A stretch of DNA of 64,000 nt, taken from the NCBI GenBank assembly GCA_036924085.1, contig JAVGWX010000012.1, forward strand, positions 32,546,272 through 32,610,271. Reading direction: 5' to 3'. The translations under genes and the position numbers were made by a program. Position 1 is the first letter of the stretch. Every line of letters begins with the position of its first letter. Below, piece after piece: positions 63,620 to 64,000 of the stretch. Below the pieces are notes generated by a model, which saw only the letters and a list, made by a program, of their open reading frames with translations, did not search any database and was not told where the DNA came from. This DNA is from Ariolimax columbianus. Its lineage: Eukaryota; Mollusca; Gastropoda; Stylommatophora; Arionidae.

Positions 63620-63905
63620 CTATAACCCTATGGTAGAAGTCTTTACATCCTATGGTAGAAGTCTCTACACCCTATGGTAGAGGTCTTTACATCCTATGTA
63701 GAAGTCTTTACACACTATGGTAGAAGTCTTTACACCCTATGGTAGAAGTCTCTACACCCTTTGGTAGAAGTCTCTACACCCTTTGGTAGATGACTCTACA
63801 GCCTATGGTATAAGTCTCTACACCCTATGGTAGACGTCTATACACTCAATGGTAGAAAACTCTACACCCTATGGTAGAAGTCTCTTCACCCTGTGGTAGA
63901 AGACT
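63620..63905. repeat. 22-bp minisatellite, about 13 copies
   Basis: The unit is GGTAGAAGTCTCTACACCCTAT, which matches the junction of two LINE 3' ends (CTCTACACC plus GGTAGAAG) in the 9.3-kb array lineage. Confidence 0.92.
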
Positions 63906-64000
63906 GGATTCCGTGGTAAAAGAACTAACCGATTTTCCTGGAAAGCCGTTTCATACTCTCTCAAAACGCTGTCCATTTTTCATGATAAGAACATGTTATG
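63906..64000. other. No gene seen
   Basis: Window edge. Confidence 0.5.

Overview
The window looks like nuclear DNA from an animal with a large, repeat-rich genome. A mollusc, perhaps a heterobranch sea slug, is my best guess. That is inferred from the style of the LINE C-termini and the tRNA-headed SINEs and is not proven by any marker gene. There are no rRNAs, no bacterial operons and no CRISPR array. Only one plausible host gene is visible: a single-exon-like reading frame for a CD225/dispanin (IFITM-superfamily) membrane protein at 2998-3684 on the minus strand.

Almost everything else is mobile-element debris and tandem repeats. I recognise at least eighteen LINE fragments: endonuclease, reverse transcriptase, RNase H and, most often, only the C-terminal end. 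There is also a LINE ORF1 with an SGNH-hydrolase domain (40.8-41.4 kb), a Penelope-like RT scrap (30.5 kb), a hAT/ZBED-type transposase pseudogene (50.9-53.06 kb), a 642-bp hAT MITE with a near-perfect 8-bp target duplication (37.2 kb) and a 1.5-kb solo LTR with a 4-bp target duplication (12.6-14.1 kb). Three SINE-like groups carry tRNA-type heads: SINE1 at 19.9 and 32.6 kb; SINE2 at 35.3, 40.5 and 52.5 kb; SINE3 at 24.1, 36.1, 58.0 and 63.4 kb. Two further non-autonomous families recur throughout. I call them family A (about 340-360 bp, GAA or GCCAA tail, 11-12 bp target duplications) and family B (about 360 bp, CAA tail). A third short dispersed sequence, family D, occurs at 26.6 and 39.3 kb.

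Roughly a quarter of the window is minisatellite: arrays at 0-1, 4.1, 4.3-5.1, 9.3-11.5, 20.7-23.0, 25.1-26.5, 27.4-28.2, 28.4-29.4, 31.2-32.0, 34.8-35.3, 38.4-38.7, 39.3-39.6, 42.9-45.7, 46.1-46.5, 51.9-52.3, 53.5-55.8, 59.9-60.1, 60.6-60.9 and 63.6-63.9 kb. Read side by side, many of these units are not foreign sequence. They are short segments of the neighbouring transposon: the last codons and tail of a LINE, a LINE zinc knuckle, the conserved DRxxW motif of a LINE C-terminus, or the 5' part of family A or B. Where an unexpanded copy of the same element exists elsewhere in the window, the origin of the unit can be read directly.

The most interesting result is therefore a recurrent pattern rather than a pathway: retroelement ends appear to seed minisatellites, in some cases in frame. 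The strongest case is 9.3-11.5 kb. There the unit is the last ~40 nt of a LINE ORF plus its TAAG tail, and the array carries an exact 884-bp higher-order duplication. Nested insertions with readable target duplications allow a partial relative chronology. A tRNA-Tyr-like gene with anticodon UUA at 37.0 kb is a second item worth checking.
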